A stretch of 64,000 bases of DNA from Shewanella denitrificans OS217 (GCF_000013765.1 NC_007954.1:2170001-2234000); one strand, 5' to 3'. Positions 27,981 to 37,615 are shown, numbered from the stretch's first letter. A program made the numbers and translations. Notes: generated by a model from the sequence alone, not told the origin.

Positions 27981-28006
27981 AAATATTACGATCGAGAAGT
28001 TAACAA

Positions 28007-28684
28007 TCACTTTCCATTTAATGATTGTTTCGCTTCTAAAAGCTTTCTTGCAAGCAAACTATCACCTACTGATTGTATTATTTGATTGTACCAACTGGTA
28101 AATAGCACCCTAATTAACCAATAAAACAACACGAATAGCATCAAATAAATAAGTGCATTACTATCAATAAAGCGAGGCCAATACTCAGAAGTGTTTGATG
28201 AAAAAGACATTACTGCACCTAATAGCGCAAAACAAGTTCTCCATGCATGCCTAACGATTCTGTGTTTTCCTGACAGGCCACCACGAATAATCATATTAAG
28301 ATCCAATAATACAGCCAACGCGGCAACTGAGGCATGAGCTAGGAGTATAAACTTGAAGGTAGGGTGTAAATCTGTAGCCGTAAAAGCAAAATGAAATAGC
28401 CTGACACTTACTAGTGCAATCGCTATCATAGCTAGTATTTCAAAAATACCAGTGGAGTTTTCTTTTCTTATTATTACTGCCCATGCTGTAGCCCCATAGT
28501 AAAGAGTAAGCAGCGCCATCGTTGGATCGTCTGTAAGTAAAGCAGCACTTCCTGTCATAAAAAGCAATGATATGAAAAACAAGTTCCCTGATAATCGATG
28601 CTTGTATTGCCCTTTCATCACACTTAAAGCAACAAAACCAAACAACAGTAGCACTGAACCTGCAGCAATGTGAATGAATAGCAT
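28007..28684 (-). CDS. Hypothetical multi-spanning membrane protein (DUF2306-like)
   Basis: This 225-residue protein has six or seven hydrophobic helices. Its N-terminal HIAAGSVLLLFGFVALSVMKG followed by HRLSGNLFF resembles the DUF2306 family of membrane proteins. That match is tentative and the function is unknown. It is more AT-rich than the neighbouring core genes and lies exactly between intact nth and a divergent nth tail, in the opposite orientation to both, which suggests it arrived by recombination. Confidence 0.7.
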   Translation of the reverse strand: MLFIHIAAGSVLLLFGFVALSVMKGQYKHRLSGNLFFISLLFMTGSAALLTDDPTMALLTLYYGATAWAVIIRKENSTGIFEILAMIAIALVSVRLFHFAFTATDLHPTFKFILLAHASVAALAVLLDLNMIIRGGLSGKHRIVRHAWRTCFALLGAVMSFSSNTSEYWPRFIDSNALIYLMLFVLFYWLIRVLFTSWYNQIIQSVGDSLLARKLLEAKQSLNGK

Positions 28685-28836
28685 TTACATTCCTTGTAGA
28701 AATTAAAAACGATTATAAAGTCTAGAGAAAATTTAGCACTTTAAGTATTATTCAATTGTTACAAAAAAATTATATTCAATTGTTTTGTAACAATGATATT
28801 CAATGATGGGTCTGATTACATCTACTATCCCTGTAC

Positions 28837-29091
28837 TTCGGCTGGCCCACCATAGCCGTGGATACTCATATTTTTAGAATGGCAAATCGCACGCGTTTCG
28901 CGCCGGGAAAGAATGTCCAAGAAGTCGAAGATCGTATGTTAAAAGTGGTACCGAGCGAGTTTAAAGTGGATGTCCACCACTGGTTTATTCTCCACGGCCG
29001 CTATACCTGCCTTGCCAGAAAGCCCCGCTGTGGTAGCTGCATCATCGAAGATTTATGTGAATTTAAAGAAAAAATTTACCCTGAGGATTAA
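28837..29091 (+). pseudogene. Second, 5'-truncated nth tail
   Basis: The reading FGWPTIAVDTH through the iron-sulfur motif (CLARKPRCGSC...LC) to YPED corresponds to the last 80 or so residues of endonuclease III. It lacks the N-terminal two thirds, including the helix-hairpin-helix Lys. Compared with the intact gene it is roughly 75-80% identical in protein and clearly more divergent in DNA, so it is not a recent tandem copy. It has the HIFR form usual in this group, so it may be the original 3' end. An ORF can be read from the internal Met (28858), but there is no start site worth trusting. Confidence 0.85.
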
Positions 29092-29107
29092 CCTTAGCGG
29101 CTGACCC

Positions 29108-29177
29108 TAACGCTAGCCCTAACGTTAAGGAAAATGTTAAGTGCTTAGTGTTAGCACAAGTAATTTAGCTAGCGTTA
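29108..29177. repeat. Nested inverted repeats between nth tail and ynhF-like gene
   Basis: TAACGCTAGC (29108-29117) and GCTAGCGTTA (29168-29177) are perfect complements 50 bases apart. Smaller palindromes lie between them (GTGCT/AGCAC around 29141-29157). The short motif TTAG/GTTA recurs. It could fold as a cruciform or end transcripts from the ynhF-like gene. Confidence 0.4.
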
Positions 29178-29199
29178 ACACCCGTACTTAAGCTTGGGA

Positions 29200-29283
29200 T
29201 CAAAACAAGGCGACAAAGAAAGCACTAAAACAAATTGCAATCACTAAGGTGGTGCCTAGGGCCATTTTAAGTTCTGTGGTCAT
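29200..29283 (-). CDS. YnhF-like 27-residue membrane protein
   Basis: An ATG at 29283 with AGGAG eight bases upstream opens a 27-residue protein starting MTTELKMALGTTLV and then a hydrophobic helix. Start, length and the TDLK/TELK...TT pattern resemble E. coli YnhF, a small single-span inner-membrane protein of unknown function. A longer reading of the same frame to 29454 exists, but its extra part is not membrane-like and lacks a ribosome-binding site. Confidence 0.7.
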   Translation of the reverse strand: MTTELKMALGTTLVIAICFSAFFVALF

Positions 29284-29503
29284 GGTGCGCTCCTGTGAGA
29301 CAGTCGATACACTGCCCTTTATTTTATTATGTAAATCAACTAAGCCAATGAAGCCGTGCTTGTGTCGCTGAGTTAAAATTAAGTCAGATAGAATATAACC
29401 AATAATTGTTGTGATGACGCGACTTATCCTTATCAGCACAGACACTATTGTCAATTTTGTGAGTTAACGCACGCGAAACATCCATTTATCAAGGAGTATT
29501 TCA

Positions 29504-29914
29504 ATGTCCCAATTACTGCATACCATGATCCGTGTTGGCAATTTAGAGCGCAGCATCGCCTTTTACACTCAAGTCCTTGGGATGAAGTTACTCAGAACCT
29601 CAGAAAACCCTGAGTACAAGTACACCTTGGCTTTTGTGGGGTTTGGGGATGAGTCTAGTGGCCAGGCTGTAGTAGAACTCACTTATAACTGGGGCACAGA
29701 CAGCTATGATCTAGGCACAGGCTTCGGCCATTTAGCCATAGGTGAAGTCGATATTTATCAGCGCTGCAAAGCCATTGCAGAAGCTGGCGGCACCATCATC
29801 CGTCAACCCGGTCCCGTAGCAGGTGGAACCACACACATCGCTTTTGTTGAAGATCCAGACGGTTACAAGATAGAACTTATTCAGTTAAAAGATGCCACAA
29901 AGGCATTAGGCTAA
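29504..29914 (+). CDS. gloA: Lactoylglutathione lyase (glyoxalase I)
   Basis: This 136-residue metalloenzyme of the glyoxalase/VOC fold converts the hemithioacetal of methylglyoxal and glutathione to S-lactoylglutathione. It begins [16 protein letters not shown] with the first metal His. [11 protein letters not shown] has the second His, ELTYNWG the first Glu region and GYKIELIQL the last Glu. Length is normal, and AAGGAG stands before the ATG. It is a single gene. Confidence 0.96.
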   Translation: MSQLLHTMIRVGNLERSIAFYTQVLGMKLLRTSENPEYKYTLAFVGFGDESSGQAVVELTYNWGTDSYDLGTGFGHLAIGEVDIYQRCKAIAEAGGTIIRQPGPVAGGTTHIAFVEDPDGYKIELIQLKDATKALG

Positions 29915-29949
29915 GCATAAGTGCATAATCGGCAGTGGCTTTAATCCAA

Positions 29950-30459
29950 TTAGCTCAGAGACTTCTCCATGGGCACACAGGCCAATACCAGCCCGCGAGG
30001 TGAATGGTATTGGCTTAACTCATCGCCGATGAAACCGCAGCGACGATAAAAAGGCGCCGCATTCAAGGTGGCATCAAGTTTGAGTCGTCCTAGGCCCATT
30101 GCCATGGCTTGTTGTTCTAAATGCAAGAGCATGGCTTTAGCAGCGCCGCTGCCCATATGCTTAGGCTCAACAAAAATAGCATCAACAATACCAAGATAGA
30201 GCGCATCTTTCGCCGCTCTTAATTGCCCAGTGCCAATTATTTCACCATTAAGTTCTGTGACATAGAAACTCACAGCAACATCATCGAGAAATTCCTTAGA
30301 CATGTCTCCTTGGGTCCAATGGGCTAACACTTGCTCATCATAATGGCCGCTACATTTGGCTAATATGGCGCGGCTTCTTAGGTCAAATATCTGCTTGGCA
30401 TCATGACGACCGGCTTTTCTAATCTGGTAACTCGCTTCCCCTACCCCAAGTCTGTCCAT
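29950..30459 (-). CDS. GNAT-family N-acetyltransferase
   Basis: This is a 169-residue acetyltransferase. The acetyl-CoA binding motif A is visible as AIFVEPKHMGSGAAKAML (variant of R/Q-x-x-G-x-G/A), preceded by the beta strand with GIVDAIFV and followed by LKLDATLNAAPFYRRCGF, typical of the domain's end. The substrate is unknown. It is convergent with gloA. Confidence 0.85.
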   Translation of the reverse strand: MDRLGVGEASYQIRKAGRHDAKQIFDLRSRAILAKCSGHYDEQVLAHWTQGDMSKEFLDDVAVSFYVTELNGEIIGTGQLRAAKDALYLGIVDAIFVEPKHMGSGAAKAMLLHLEQQAMAMGLGRLKLDATLNAAPFYRRCGFIGDELSQYHSPRGLVLACVPMEKSLS

Positions 30460-30663
30460 ATTCTGTTTATCCTAAAGAATGACAATTTTTAATATTTATT
30501 AACAGTAACTTAGCCTGTTATTTTCCACAAGCATCACCACTGGAAAATATTATTCTGGTGCACTTAGCGGTTGAATTTCAGCGGTATCCATTGATTAATG
30601 TTTGAATTATTAGAAAGAAAACGGCACTATTTCAGCATAATTAGCGAATATATTGGAACGATA

Positions 30664-31572
30664 ATGAGCCGAGCAAAATCAACCTTAGAGCAGTGGCGCA
30701 TTTTACAGGCGGTGGTCGATCACGGCGGCTATGCTCAGGCCGCTGAAAAACTCAATAAAAGCCAATCTTCGCTCAACCATGCGGTGGCCAAATTACAGCA
30801 CCAATTAGGCATTCCTTTACTCGAAGTAAAAGGCCGCAAGGCCTATTTAACCGAGCAAGGTGAAGTTATGCTGCGCCGCTCTCGCCACCTCACTCAGACC
30901 GTCGAGGAACTTGAGCAGCTAGCCCATAACCTAGAGCAAGGCTGGGAGCCCAGTTTAACCCTAGGCAGAGAAATCATCTATCCTATGCCCTTGCTTGTCG
31001 CTGCGTTAAAAGCCTTCCTTCCCCACAGCCGCGGCACCCGAGTCACTATTTTAGACACTGTGCTATCGGGCACCAATGAGCTTATTAACGCGCAAAGTGT
31101 CGACATTTCCATTTGTGCAGTCCCTCCTAAGGGCTATATCAGTGAACCCTTATGTGAAATGGAGTTTTATCTGGTATCACACCCAAGCCATCCCTTGGCA
31201 CAACTCACCCAGGTTGACGATGATAAGCAGTTGGCTCAGCATCTGCAGCTCGTTATCAAAGACACTGGCACCCTAGGGAGCTCAGACACGGGTTGGCTCA
31301 AGGCTGAGCAACGTTGGACGGTGGCTAACTTTCATGAGGCGAAAGAAATTCTCAATCAGGAAATGGGGTTTTGCTGGATGCCAAGGTTGCTTGTAGAACA
31401 AGACTTGACCGAAGGCAGGCTGGCGCGGATTTACTTGCTTGGCAGTCAAAGCCGCAAGGCTATGATGTCATTGGTTATTCCAAACCGTGACAGGCAAGGC
31501 CCAGCGGCTAAGTTACTAGAACAGTGTATATTGCAGCAACACAAACAAGCACAAAGCGACATTGAGCAGTGA
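30664..31572 (+). CDS. LysR-family transcriptional regulator
   Basis: This 302-residue regulator has an N-terminal winged HTH (EQWRILQAVVDHGGYAQAAE, then KSQSSLNHAVAKLQ) and a C-terminal substrate-binding-like domain. The start at 30664 gives the usual length for LysR proteins. A longer frame from 30598 exists but would add residues before the HTH and has no better ribosome-binding site. It is followed by a convergent SDR gene. The target and inducer are unknown. Confidence 0.88.
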   Translation: MSRAKSTLEQWRILQAVVDHGGYAQAAEKLNKSQSSLNHAVAKLQHQLGIPLLEVKGRKAYLTEQGEVMLRRSRHLTQTVEELEQLAHNLEQGWEPSLTLGREIIYPMPLLVAALKAFLPHSRGTRVTILDTVLSGTNELINAQSVDISICAVPPKGYISEPLCEMEFYLVSHPSHPLAQLTQVDDDKQLAQHLQLVIKDTGTLGSSDTGWLKAEQRWTVANFHEAKEILNQEMGFCWMPRLLVEQDLTEGRLARIYLLGSQSRKAMMSLVIPNRDRQGPAAKLLEQCILQQHKQAQSDIEQ

Positions 31573-31636
31573 TATCTGTTGTAGAACGCCTGCTAAATGA
31601 GCAGATAATTAATACCAAAATGGGATTAAACAAGGC

Positions 31637-32317
31637 TTATCGACGATTAATGGTGACATCAGAAATATAGCCATGTTCGCTACTCAGCAGTGCTTGCTTT
31701 ATCATCGACGCCGCTTCTGCCGCACTCATAAAACCTGTGGTATTAAGCTTTTTGCCGCTGGTTTGCCAAAATTCTGTCGCCATCCCGCCAGGATAAACGG
31801 CAATCAGCGACATAGGTTTACCTTTAAGTTCGAGACGTAAAGATTCTATTAATCCTTTAATGGCCCATTTCACCGCGCAATAGCTGCTCTCACCAGCTTT
31901 TGCTTGTAGCGCAGCTGTGGATAATACAATCACCACCCGTGTTGGCTCATCTTGGTAGCGCCTGACAAGCTCACTTAATAACAGCAAGGTTGCGGTGAGG
32001 TTGTTATTCACCAGATTAATGATCCCTTCACTGGTTTGCTCGGCCAATGCACCAAAATAGCCGCTGCCTGCGCAGTGGATCACTGTCTTAGGCGCATGGG
32101 GCAGGCTGTCTAACAAGGCCGTGACACTACTGGGATCATTGAGCACTGCGCTTTTTGATTGGATAGTCACGCCTTTATTCATACGGCTCACGTCGTCGAC
32201 AACTTGACTAAGCTTGGCCTCATCACGGCCGGTAAGGTATAACTGCTGGCCATCGGCAGCATATTCATGGGAAAGCGCCGCTCCTAGGCCACTGCTTGCA
32301 CCGGTAATTAAATACAT
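31637..32317 (-). CDS. Short-chain dehydrogenase/reductase
   Basis: This 226-residue SDR has the NAD(P)-binding TGASSGLG at residues 5-12, the Asn region IHCAGSG, the catalytic Ser in LSTAAL and the YxxxK pair in YCAVK. It is slightly short for the family (about 250 residues). The substrate is unknown. The gene is divergent from the acetyltransferase gene at 32450. Confidence 0.9.
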   Translation of the reverse strand: MYLITGASSGLGAALSHEYAADGQQLYLTGRDEAKLSQVVDDVSRMNKGVTIQSKSAVLNDPSSVTALLDSLPHAPKTVIHCAGSGYFGALAEQTSEGIINLVNNNLTATLLLLSELVRRYQDEPTRVVIVLSTAALQAKAGESSYCAVKWAIKGLIESLRLELKGKPMSLIAVYPGGMATEFWQTSGKKLNTTGFMSAAEAASMIKQALLSSEHGYISDVTINRR

Positions 32318-32449
32318 AAACTAACCTTATTCTAAATCTCGTGATCTATATCCTAACCTAGCTTATGTTTGGTTCCTAAAATTTGTTAAATGGGTATAGT
32401 ATTAACCACTTATCTCAATGGCTTTATTGCCTAGTCTAAAGGATTGCCC

Positions 32450-35149
32450 ATGAGCCAACGCAGCATGCAAGCCCTGTTTAATCCAAGCTCCATCGCGGTG
32501 ATCGGCGCATCGGCGAACCCAGAGCGGGCGGGCAATCTGGTCATGAAGAATTTGCTAGCTGGTGGTTTTAGTGGCCCTATCATGCCGGTATCCCCCAAAT
32601 ACACTGCGGTAATGGGGGTGCTCGCCTACCCAAGCATCATGATGCTGCCCATCAAACCCGATTTAGCCATCATTTGTACCCGCGCCAGCAGAGTGCCTGA
32701 ATTAGTGGAAACCTTAGCTCAGTTTGGCTGTAAAACCGCCATCATTATGGCCTCAGGCATGGCGCAAGAAAGTGATGAAACAGGCCAAAACCTGCTTCAT
32801 CTTGCCCTAGCCCATGCAAAACGCTACGGCATGCGGCTACTTGGGCCTAATTCGTTAGGCATGCTATTCCCCAACATTGGCCTTAATGCAAGCTTGACGC
32901 ACACGAACGCGAAACTGGGTAAAATTGCTTTCTTATCCCAATCTTCAGCAATTTGCACTACTGTGCTGGATTGGGCGAACAATAAAGGCATAGGTTTTTC
33001 CGCGATAATTTCTTTAGGGGATGCCGCCGATGTCGATTTTGATGAATTACTGGATTATTTAGGCAAAGACAGCCAAACCAGCGCCATCATACTGTACTTA
33101 GATGCCATTAATGAGAAGCGGCACTTCTTATCAGCGGCGAGAGCGGCATCGAGAAACAAACCCATCTTGGTGCTCAAATCTGGCCGCAGTATTGAAGGCA
33201 TGCAAGCGGCAAAACTGCATACGGGCGGCACTCAAGGTAATGATGCGGTGTATGACGCCGCCTTTCGCCGCGCGGGCATGTTAAGGGTTCATTCTTTAGT
33301 GGCACTGTTTGCGGCAGTTGAAAGTTTAGCTCACTCCATTCAACTTAAGGGTGAGCGCTTAGCCATTATCAGCAATGGTGGCGGCCCGGCGATATTGGCA
33401 GCAGATGAGTTAATTATAAAAGGAGGTAAATTAGCCCAACTTTCTGCCGCCACCACAGCAGCCTTATCAGCGGTATTACCTCGCGCTTGGTCGGGGCAAA
33501 ACCCTATAGATCTTGTGGGAGATGCCAATGGACAGCGTTATTGCCAAGCATTAGCCGTAGTTTTTAACAGTGGGGATGCCGATGCTATTCTGATTTTGCA
33601 CTCACCTTCAGCGAGCCAGGATAGCCTCACCATAGCTCAAGAGATCCACGACTGTATCAACACACTTCCTGCCCATAAAGGCATTAACATACTCACCAAT
33701 TGGGCGGGAGAAGATTCGGCTTACCCTGCTAGAAAATTTTTAAATCGGGCGGGAATTGCCACCTATCGAACTCCAGAAGGCGCCGTTAACGCCTTTATGC
33801 AAATGGTCGAGTACCGCAGGAATCAAAAGTTACTGCAAGAAGTGCCTGTTTCTATCTCTAAACTTATCCCTAAGGACACGGTTAAGGCACGGCATTTATT
33901 GAATTTGGCACGCGCGCGTGGCCAGTATCAACTCGCCACTCATGAGACTGGAGAAATCTTAGCCGCATATGGGCTAAACACCATAGATACGGATTTTGCG
34001 CTTGATACTAAAGGCGCGCTCAAGATAGCCAAGCAGCTGGGATACCCAGTGGCGCTTAAACTTAAGTCCAATGACATAATGTATAAGAGTGATGTTCACT
34101 GTGTGATGTTAAATCTGCAAACAGAGGCTGAATTGATTCAGGCTGCACAGCAAATGCTCATTCGGGTTAACCAGACACTTCCCAATGCACACATAGAGGG
34201 GTTAATTATTCAGAAAATGGCTTTAACCGCGGGTGCACAAGAGTTACGGCTTGCGGTTATCCATGATGAAGTGTTCGGCCCAGCCCTCTGCCTTGGGGAA
34301 GGTGGCAGTGAATGGGATCCGACTCGAGATGCTGCCGTCGCCCTACCGCCATTAAACATGGCGTTAGCCAGATACATGCTTATTCAAGCATTAAAAACCA
34401 ACAAGATTAAAGATAGGCACTTGCCTGCGGGTCTAGACCTTGATGCGATATGCGTCATCTTGACTAAAATTTCACAGTTGGTCATCGACTGTCCCGAAAT
34501 TAAAAGCTTAGATATTAATCCACTATTAGCTAGCGGCGATAACATTTGTTGCTTAGATGTCTCAATGGAGTTAAATCCTCAAGAGACAGAGCCTCTCAAT
34601 CGACTGGCTATCATGCCTTATCCGGTGGAATTAGAAGAAACGACGGCACTTAACAATGGCATGAATATTATGATAAGACCTATTTTGCCAGAGGATGAGC
34701 CGCAACATTTAGTCTTTGATAACGCCTTAAGCGCAGAAGACAGATACTTGAGATATTTTGGTGCTCGCTCAGCCATGACCCATGAAGAAATGGCGGTGCT
34801 AACGCAAATTGATTATGCAAGGGAAATGGCCTTTATTGCTACCTATGACAAGGACGGTGAAACAATAACCCTGGGGGCTGTACGCGCATCGATAGATCCT
34901 GATAATACCGAAGCCGAGTTTGCCATGGCGGTGCGCAGTGATTATCAAGGTTTAGGGCTGGGAAAGTTATTGCTACAAAAGATCATTGGTTACTATCAGC
35001 AGCAAGGGACAGAGCGTTTAACCGGCTATACCATGTTCACCAATCAAAATATGGCTCGCTTAGCCAAATCATTGGGCTTTATTGTGTCATTTGATATGGA
35101 AGAACAGCTCATTAAAATGGAGATGCCCTTAGCTAAATCATTCCAATAA
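32450..35149 (+). CDS. Bifunctional acyl-CoA synthetase-like/GNAT protein acetyltransferase (Pat/YfiQ type)
   Basis: This 899-residue protein resembles E. coli PatZ (YfiQ), which acetylates lysines of proteins such as acetyl-CoA synthetase. The N-terminal 690 residues are an NDP-forming acyl-CoA synthetase-like module: a CoA-binding domain beginning FNPSSIAVIGASANP, the ligase region with KLHTGG, and an ATP-grasp part near residues 490-690. A GNAT domain follows (about 735-890) with SDYQGLGLGKLLLQ. The ATG at 32450 is chosen with AGGA before it; a TTG six bases earlier is less likely. It is a single gene. Confidence 0.92.
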   Translation: MSQRSMQALFNPSSIAVIGASANPERAGNLVMKNLLAGGFSGPIMPVSPKYTAVMGVLAYPSIMMLPIKPDLAIICTRASRVPELVETLAQFGCKTAIIMASGMAQESDETGQNLLHLALAHAKRYGMRLLGPNSLGMLFPNIGLNASLTHTNAKLGKIAFLSQSSAICTTVLDWANNKGIGFSAIISLGDAADVDFDELLDYLGKDSQTSAIILYLDAINEKRHFLSAARAASRNKPILVLKSGRSIEGMQAAKLHTGGTQGNDAVYDAAFRRAGMLRVHSLVALFAAVESLAHSIQLKGERLAIISNGGGPAILAADELIIKGGKLAQLSAATTAALSAVLPRAWSGQNPIDLVGDANGQRYCQALAVVFNSGDADAILILHSPSASQDSLTIAQEIHDCINTLPAHKGINILTNWAGEDSAYPARKFLNRAGIATYRTPEGAVNAFMQMVEYRRNQKLLQEVPVSISKLIPKDTVKARHLLNLARARGQYQLATHETGEILAAYGLNTIDTDFALDTKGALKIAKQLGYPVALKLKSNDIMYKSDVHCVMLNLQTEAELIQAAQQMLIRVNQTLPNAHIEGLIIQKMALTAGAQELRLAVIHDEVFGPALCLGEGGSEWDPTRDAAVALPPLNMALARYMLIQALKTNKIKDRHLPAGLDLDAICVILTKISQLVIDCPEIKSLDINPLLASGDNICCLDVSMELNPQETEPLNRLAIMPYPVELEETTALNNGMNIMIRPILPEDEPQHLVFDNALSAEDRYLRYFGARSAMTHEEMAVLTQIDYAREMAFIATYDKDGETITLGAVRASIDPDNTEAEFAMAVRSDYQGLGLGKLLLQKIIGYYQQQGTERLTGYTMFTNQNMARLAKSLGFIVSFDMEEQLIKMEMPLAKSFQ

Positions 35150-35173
35150 CCTATGAGAAACGACCTGCAAGCA

Positions 35174-36193
35174 TTAGCTTTTAACACAATCACGGCCCGC
35201 TTGTTTGGCTTCATAAAGCTTCTCATCGGCACGCGATAGCAAGGTATCGGCATCATCACCTGTCTGTATACTCGCGACCCCAATGGATACTGTCACCTTG
35301 CCTAATTGTTGTTTCTTTTCTTTGCCCACAGTAAGTTGTTTGTGAGACACGAGTTCACGTAAATTATTGGCCAATGTTACCGCATCTTGCAGATCGGTAC
35401 CTGGCAGCAGAATGACAAACTCCTCCCCCCCATAACGCGCCACAAAGTCGGCCCCTTTGACACCTTGTTTTAATGACAACGCCACATAGGCTAGGACTTT
35501 ATCCCCAATAAGGTGACCATAAGTGTCATTAAAGCCTTTAAAGAGATCGATATCTATCATTAACAAGCTGCACACTGTTTGAGTCTGATTAAATTTAGCC
35601 ACTTGCTCGACGGCAAACAATTCATATGCACGGCGATTATTAAGGGATGTCAATTCATCTGTCATCGCTACCTTACTGAGGTTATCCATCTCCTCTTTCA
35701 GGCGACTGAGTTCAAAATCTAGGGTGTTGAGATTGGATTTCATCTCCTCATTGTGACTGATGACTAAGTCCACTTCTGAAGAAATATTAACAATGATTTC
35801 GTTCAACACACCCACAGTTGGGTTATCTTGAAGCTGCTGATTATACCCTTCTAAACTCTCTGCAAAGCCTTGGGTTTCATCGTTCAGTTGATGAATTTTA
35901 TTAAACAAACTCTTGATCAGTATTTGGGTCTCTATTTGTACATTTTGAATGATTTCAGGAGATTGCTCCTGGATAAAATTATTGTACAAACCCTGATTCA
36001 CTTGCTTAGTAAAACGCACCTCATTGGCCAATAGGCCATCGATAGCACGTTTTAAATTGAGATTGGATTCTGAAAAATATTCATACCAAATAGCATAGTT
36101 TTCCGGAGTCACAGGAATATGCAATTTGGCCATTTGCGGAATAACCATTCTTAGAATATGCGCCGAATGATCCAGTTCTTTTGTATTCTCCAT
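35174..36193 (-). CDS. Diguanylate cyclase (GGDEF) with helical N-terminal region
   Basis: This is a 339-residue soluble protein. About 165 residues of mostly helical, coiled-coil-like sequence precede the cyclase domain (TDELTSLNNRRAYE), which has an intact GGEEF signature in ARYGGEEFVILLPG. The upstream inhibitory-site RxxD reads KGAD, so product inhibition at that site may be absent. No membrane segment is seen. It should make c-di-GMP. An IS30 element lies just upstream at 36360-37449, beyond a 166-bp gap that holds its promoter. Confidence 0.92.
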   Translation of the reverse strand: MENTKELDHSAHILRMVIPQMAKLHIPVTPENYAIWYEYFSESNLNLKRAIDGLLANEVRFTKQVNQGLYNNFIQEQSPEIIQNVQIETQILIKSLFNKIHQLNDETQGFAESLEGYNQQLQDNPTVGVLNEIIVNISSEVDLVISHNEEMKSNLNTLDFELSRLKEEMDNLSKVAMTDELTSLNNRRAYELFAVEQVAKFNQTQTVCSLLMIDIDLFKGFNDTYGHLIGDKVLAYVALSLKQGVKGADFVARYGGEEFVILLPGTDLQDAVTLANNLRELVSHKQLTVGKEKKQQLGKVTVSIGVASIQTGDDADTLLSRADEKLYEAKQAGRDCVKS

Positions 36194-36359
36194 CCCTGTC
36201 TACCTATTCTAAGTTAAATGAGCCATGACATTTTATGGGGTTAGCTGAGGGTTAGCCGTGGTTAAGTATTCATCCTGTACTTATGGCACAGGCTAAGTAT
36301 AGTTCGCTTTTTGATTTTGCTATTTTTTTACCTTGTACAGGAGAGAATTATTGATTAGC

Positions 36360-37449
36360 TTAGCCCCGAATTCAACTCCGAAGTGCGACACTCACCAAAT
36401 TAAGCGGCTAATTGTTTAAACACAACAGCTGGCTGCTTAAACTTCAAACATTTCTTAGGTCTGTAATTAATCCTGTTCTGGGCAAATAAGATGATGGCGT
36501 CGCTTACTGTCCTTAAGTCAGTCCCTTTTTTTACATACTGCCTTAATAAACCGTTGGCATTTTCATTGGCGCCACGTTCCCAAGAACTATACGGATGAGC
36601 AAAGTAAAATGTTGTGTCTAACGCGTTGGCTATGACTTCATGATGAGCGAATTCACGACCATTATCGGCAGTTATAGTGTGCACATATTGCTTATAGGGC
36701 ATCAATAATTCGATAGTCGCTTTAGTCACATCTTCAGCAGATTTTGAGGCCACTTTCTTTATTAAATAAAAACGGGTCTTTCGCTCTAAAATTGTCACTA
36801 TTGAACCTGTCCCATGCTTGCCTAATACGGTATCGATTTCCCAATCACCGAAACGTTCGCGAGTATCAACAATGGCAGGTCTAGAGTCGATAGAGGTACC
36901 ATTTTTAATCGCTGGCGCTTTCTCTTTTTTACCTCTGCGATAGCGCTTATGACCTTGCCGTAGATGGCGATATAGCTTGCCGCCTTGACGTTTATTCCTT
37001 GCCACAAAGCGGTAAATCCATTCATGACTAACAGCTTGGTTCATGCCCGATAACACCCGTGAAATCTGCTCTGGGCTCCAATCATGTTGCAGTAGGAAGC
37101 GGACGAAGTTTATTCTTGTATCGGGGATGGTATATTTGGCTGAATGACGCCGCATCTTACACGCACTGGCTTGAGCGCTGTCAGGGCAATAACCCTGCAG
37201 GGCATGACAACGTTTTAGTTCTCGATAGACAGTCGCACGATGACAATTGATAGCTTTTGCAATCAAAGCTATCGAAATACCCTGGTCTAAAAGGACTGAA
37301 ATCTGATATCTTCTTCCCTCAGTCAACTGCTGATAACTCATAGTGATACTCTTTTTTCTTTGGCGAGATAAAGCCTACCACTTTCAGCAGTTGGCTTCTT
37401 CTACGCCTCAATTAAGAGTGTCGCAGTTATTATCTGAATTCGGGGCTAA
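36360..37449. mobile_element. IS30-family insertion sequence
   Basis: This element of about 1.09 kb has the ends TTAGCCCCGAATTC (left) and GAATTCGGGGCTAA (right), perfect terminal inverted repeats. A second, inner similarity (GTGCGACACTC/GAGTGTCGCAG) follows. It encodes one transposase reading right to left. The flanking bases (AGC on the left, ATA on the right) do not form an evident target duplication. The exact end may be off by a few bases. Confidence 0.9.
36400..37341 (-). CDS. IS30-family transposase
   Basis: This is an intact 313-residue transposase. The N-terminal HTH reads ISIALIAKAINCHRATVYRE. The DDE catalytic domain shows the first Asp in GDWEIDTVLG, the second in TADNGREFAHHE and the Glu in SSWERGANENANGLLRQY, the IS30 hallmark. 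No frameshift or stop is seen, so the element may still be active. Confidence 0.96.
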   Translation of the reverse strand: MSYQQLTEGRRYQISVLLDQGISIALIAKAINCHRATVYRELKRCHALQGYCPDSAQASACKMRRHSAKYTIPDTRINFVRFLLQHDWSPEQISRVLSGMNQAVSHEWIYRFVARNKRQGGKLYRHLRQGHKRYRRGKKEKAPAIKNGTSIDSRPAIVDTRERFGDWEIDTVLGKHGTGSIVTILERKTRFYLIKKVASKSAEDVTKATIELLMPYKQYVHTITADNGREFAHHEVIANALDTTFYFAHPYSSWERGANENANGLLRQYVKKGTDLRTVSDAIILFAQNRINYRPKKCLKFKQPAVVFKQLAA

Positions 37450-37615
37450 ATACAACTCAAAGGTTGCTTACCTCGGCCAATCTTAATCCTAGCTTCAACT
37501 GAACATAGAGGACATTTTAGTGATACTTAAGAAAAAAAACCAAGCAACACATCAAGTTCCCCCCAAAATAACCACTGCAATTTATTTATTTGCAGAAAAA
37601 AGAAGGCTTATTTCA

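Noticed and set aside
28858..29091. Separate small endonuclease III-like gene
   Set aside because: It lacks the helix-hairpin-helix Lys and most of the enzyme and has no ribosome-binding site. It reads as a truncated nth tail.
29200..29454. 84-residue minus-strand frame containing the YnhF-like sequence
   Set aside because: Only the last 27 residues follow a ribosome-binding site and look like a membrane protein. The N-terminal extension is not supported.
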